This document shows, one piece after another, positions 63,591 through 64,000 of a DNA stretch of 64,000 nucleotides (its first letter is position 1; the number at the start of each line of letters is the position of its first letter). Under the pieces are notes generated by a model that ran no database searches, was not told where the DNA came from, and was given only the letters and a program-made list of their open reading frames with translations. Location: contig NZAC01000012.1 in assembly GCA_002686085.1 (NCBI GenBank), forward strand, positions 9,438 to 73,437, in the 5' to 3' direction. Position numbers and translations under genes: made by a program. Origin of the DNA: Roseibacillus sp. GTDB lineage: Bacteria; Verrucomicrobiota; Verrucomicrobiia; Verrucomicrobiales; Akkermansiaceae.

Positions 63591-64000
63591 TTAAGCGCGA
63601 AGAGATAACGAGAGCTCCCCGATCCGGCGGCAGAGAGCACCAAACTCATATCCTGGCTTAGCCTCCGCGGCTCCCTTCGGCAGCAAACTGCTGGCTGTCA
63701 TCCCCGGGATCGTATTGGCTTCCAAAATATAAGGATTACTTAGGGAATCTAGCAGGACATCGACCCTCGAGTAAACCTCAATCCCAAGCGCCTGATGAGC
63801 CTGCATTGCAACCTCCTGAACGATTTTAGTGGTTTTTGCGTCCAAATCAGCGGGGCAAAAGTAGTCCGTTGCCCCTTCGCTCCCCATCCACGGATATTTA
63901 TTACTCATGTCGTAGAACCCACTCCGAGGGACAATATGAACCACCGGAAAAGTCTCATTCCCGACAATTCCAACTGTCAGCTCCTTGCCCTCCACGAATT
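63591..64000 (-). CDS. ddl: D-alanine-D-alanine ligase, C-terminal part (5' end outside window)
   Basis: About 136 C-terminal residues of an ATP-grasp ligase, continuing beyond the right edge. Visible motifs are FVEGKELTVGIVGN, the YFCPADLDA segment, SRVDVLLD and the metal/ATP site ILEANTIPGMTASSLLPK, all typical of Ddl, which makes the D-Ala-D-Ala dipeptide of peptidoglycan. Its stop codon is immediately before the ftsQ ATG (1-bp gap), so the cluster is probably co-translated. No odd features in the visible part. Confidence 0.95.
   Translation of the reverse strand, partial: FVEGKELTVGIVGNETFPVVHIVPRSGFYDMSNKYPWMGSEGATDYFCPADLDAKTTKIVQEVAMQAHQALGIEVYSRVDVLLDSLSNPYILEANTIPGMTASSLLPKGAAEAKPGYEFGALCRRIGELSLSLRA

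Overview
The window looks like a chromosomal segment of a free-living, probably aquatic Verrucomicrobiota bacterium. The support is: a three-gene surface cluster typical of the Planctomycetes-Verrucomicrobia group (DUF1592/DUF1587 cytochrome-like protein, DUF1552 protein, membrane-bound dehydrogenase), DUF1080 and DUF3500 proteins, very large FG-GAP/UnbV and LamG surface proteins, a LexA gene preceded by a near-perfect copy of the verrucomicrobial LexA box, and a ddl-ftsQ-ftsA-ftsZ division cluster. No phage, insertion sequence or CRISPR array was seen. TGA is an ordinary stop codon in several genes here.

Layout. 0-5.6 kb (minus): the surface oxidoreductase cluster, entered from its 3' side. 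5.8-11.3 kb: lexA, then a plus-strand run of D,D-carboxypeptidase, bioF, DUF1080 protein, glycerophosphodiester phosphodiesterase and ftsY. 11.3-18.4 kb: a 1473-residue secreted GH13 enzyme, mgtE and a DUF3500 protein. 18.4-23.3 kb (minus): lipoate ligase-like protein, CbiX, a small membrane protein, an ECF sigma factor coupled to an unusual anti-sigma/YfbK chimera, and rex. 23.5-31.0 kb: a kinase-like/PP2C fusion, type II glutamine synthetase with a strong terminator, a degenerate PAP2 membrane protein, lysA, an enolase-superfamily enzyme and a drug/metabolite transporter. 31.1-35.3 kb (minus): a complete ferric-type ABC importer. 35.4-47.1 kb: an island of very large exported proteins. 47.4-56.4 kb: cytochrome P450, a tRNA-Leu, a PQQ-type beta-propeller, two dehydrogenases and a methionine synthase split into two coupled genes. 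56.5-64 kb: typA, a carboxynorspermidine synthase-like gene and the division cluster.

Most notable item: two apparently separate minus-strand genes (46082-44214 and 44192-42192) are one continuous reading frame interrupted only by a TGA. The codons after the TGA continue the protein (SFFWRQVV...). The RNA just downstream folds into a short hairpin with a GGUCG loop, starting 17 nt after the UGA, almost the geometry of the E. coli fdhF SECIS. I read this as one 1296-residue selenoprotein: membrane anchor, FG-GAP propeller, selenocysteine, UnbV domain, thioredoxin domain, TPRs.

Other points worth a look: a YfbK-like protein that appears to have lost its whole von Willebrand A domain and is joined to an anti-sigma factor; a kinase-like/PP2C fusion; a PAP2 protein without its catalytic histidines; a tRNA-Leu with anticodon AAG; an FtsZ with an altered T7 loop; and an SDR with Arg in place of the catalytic Lys.
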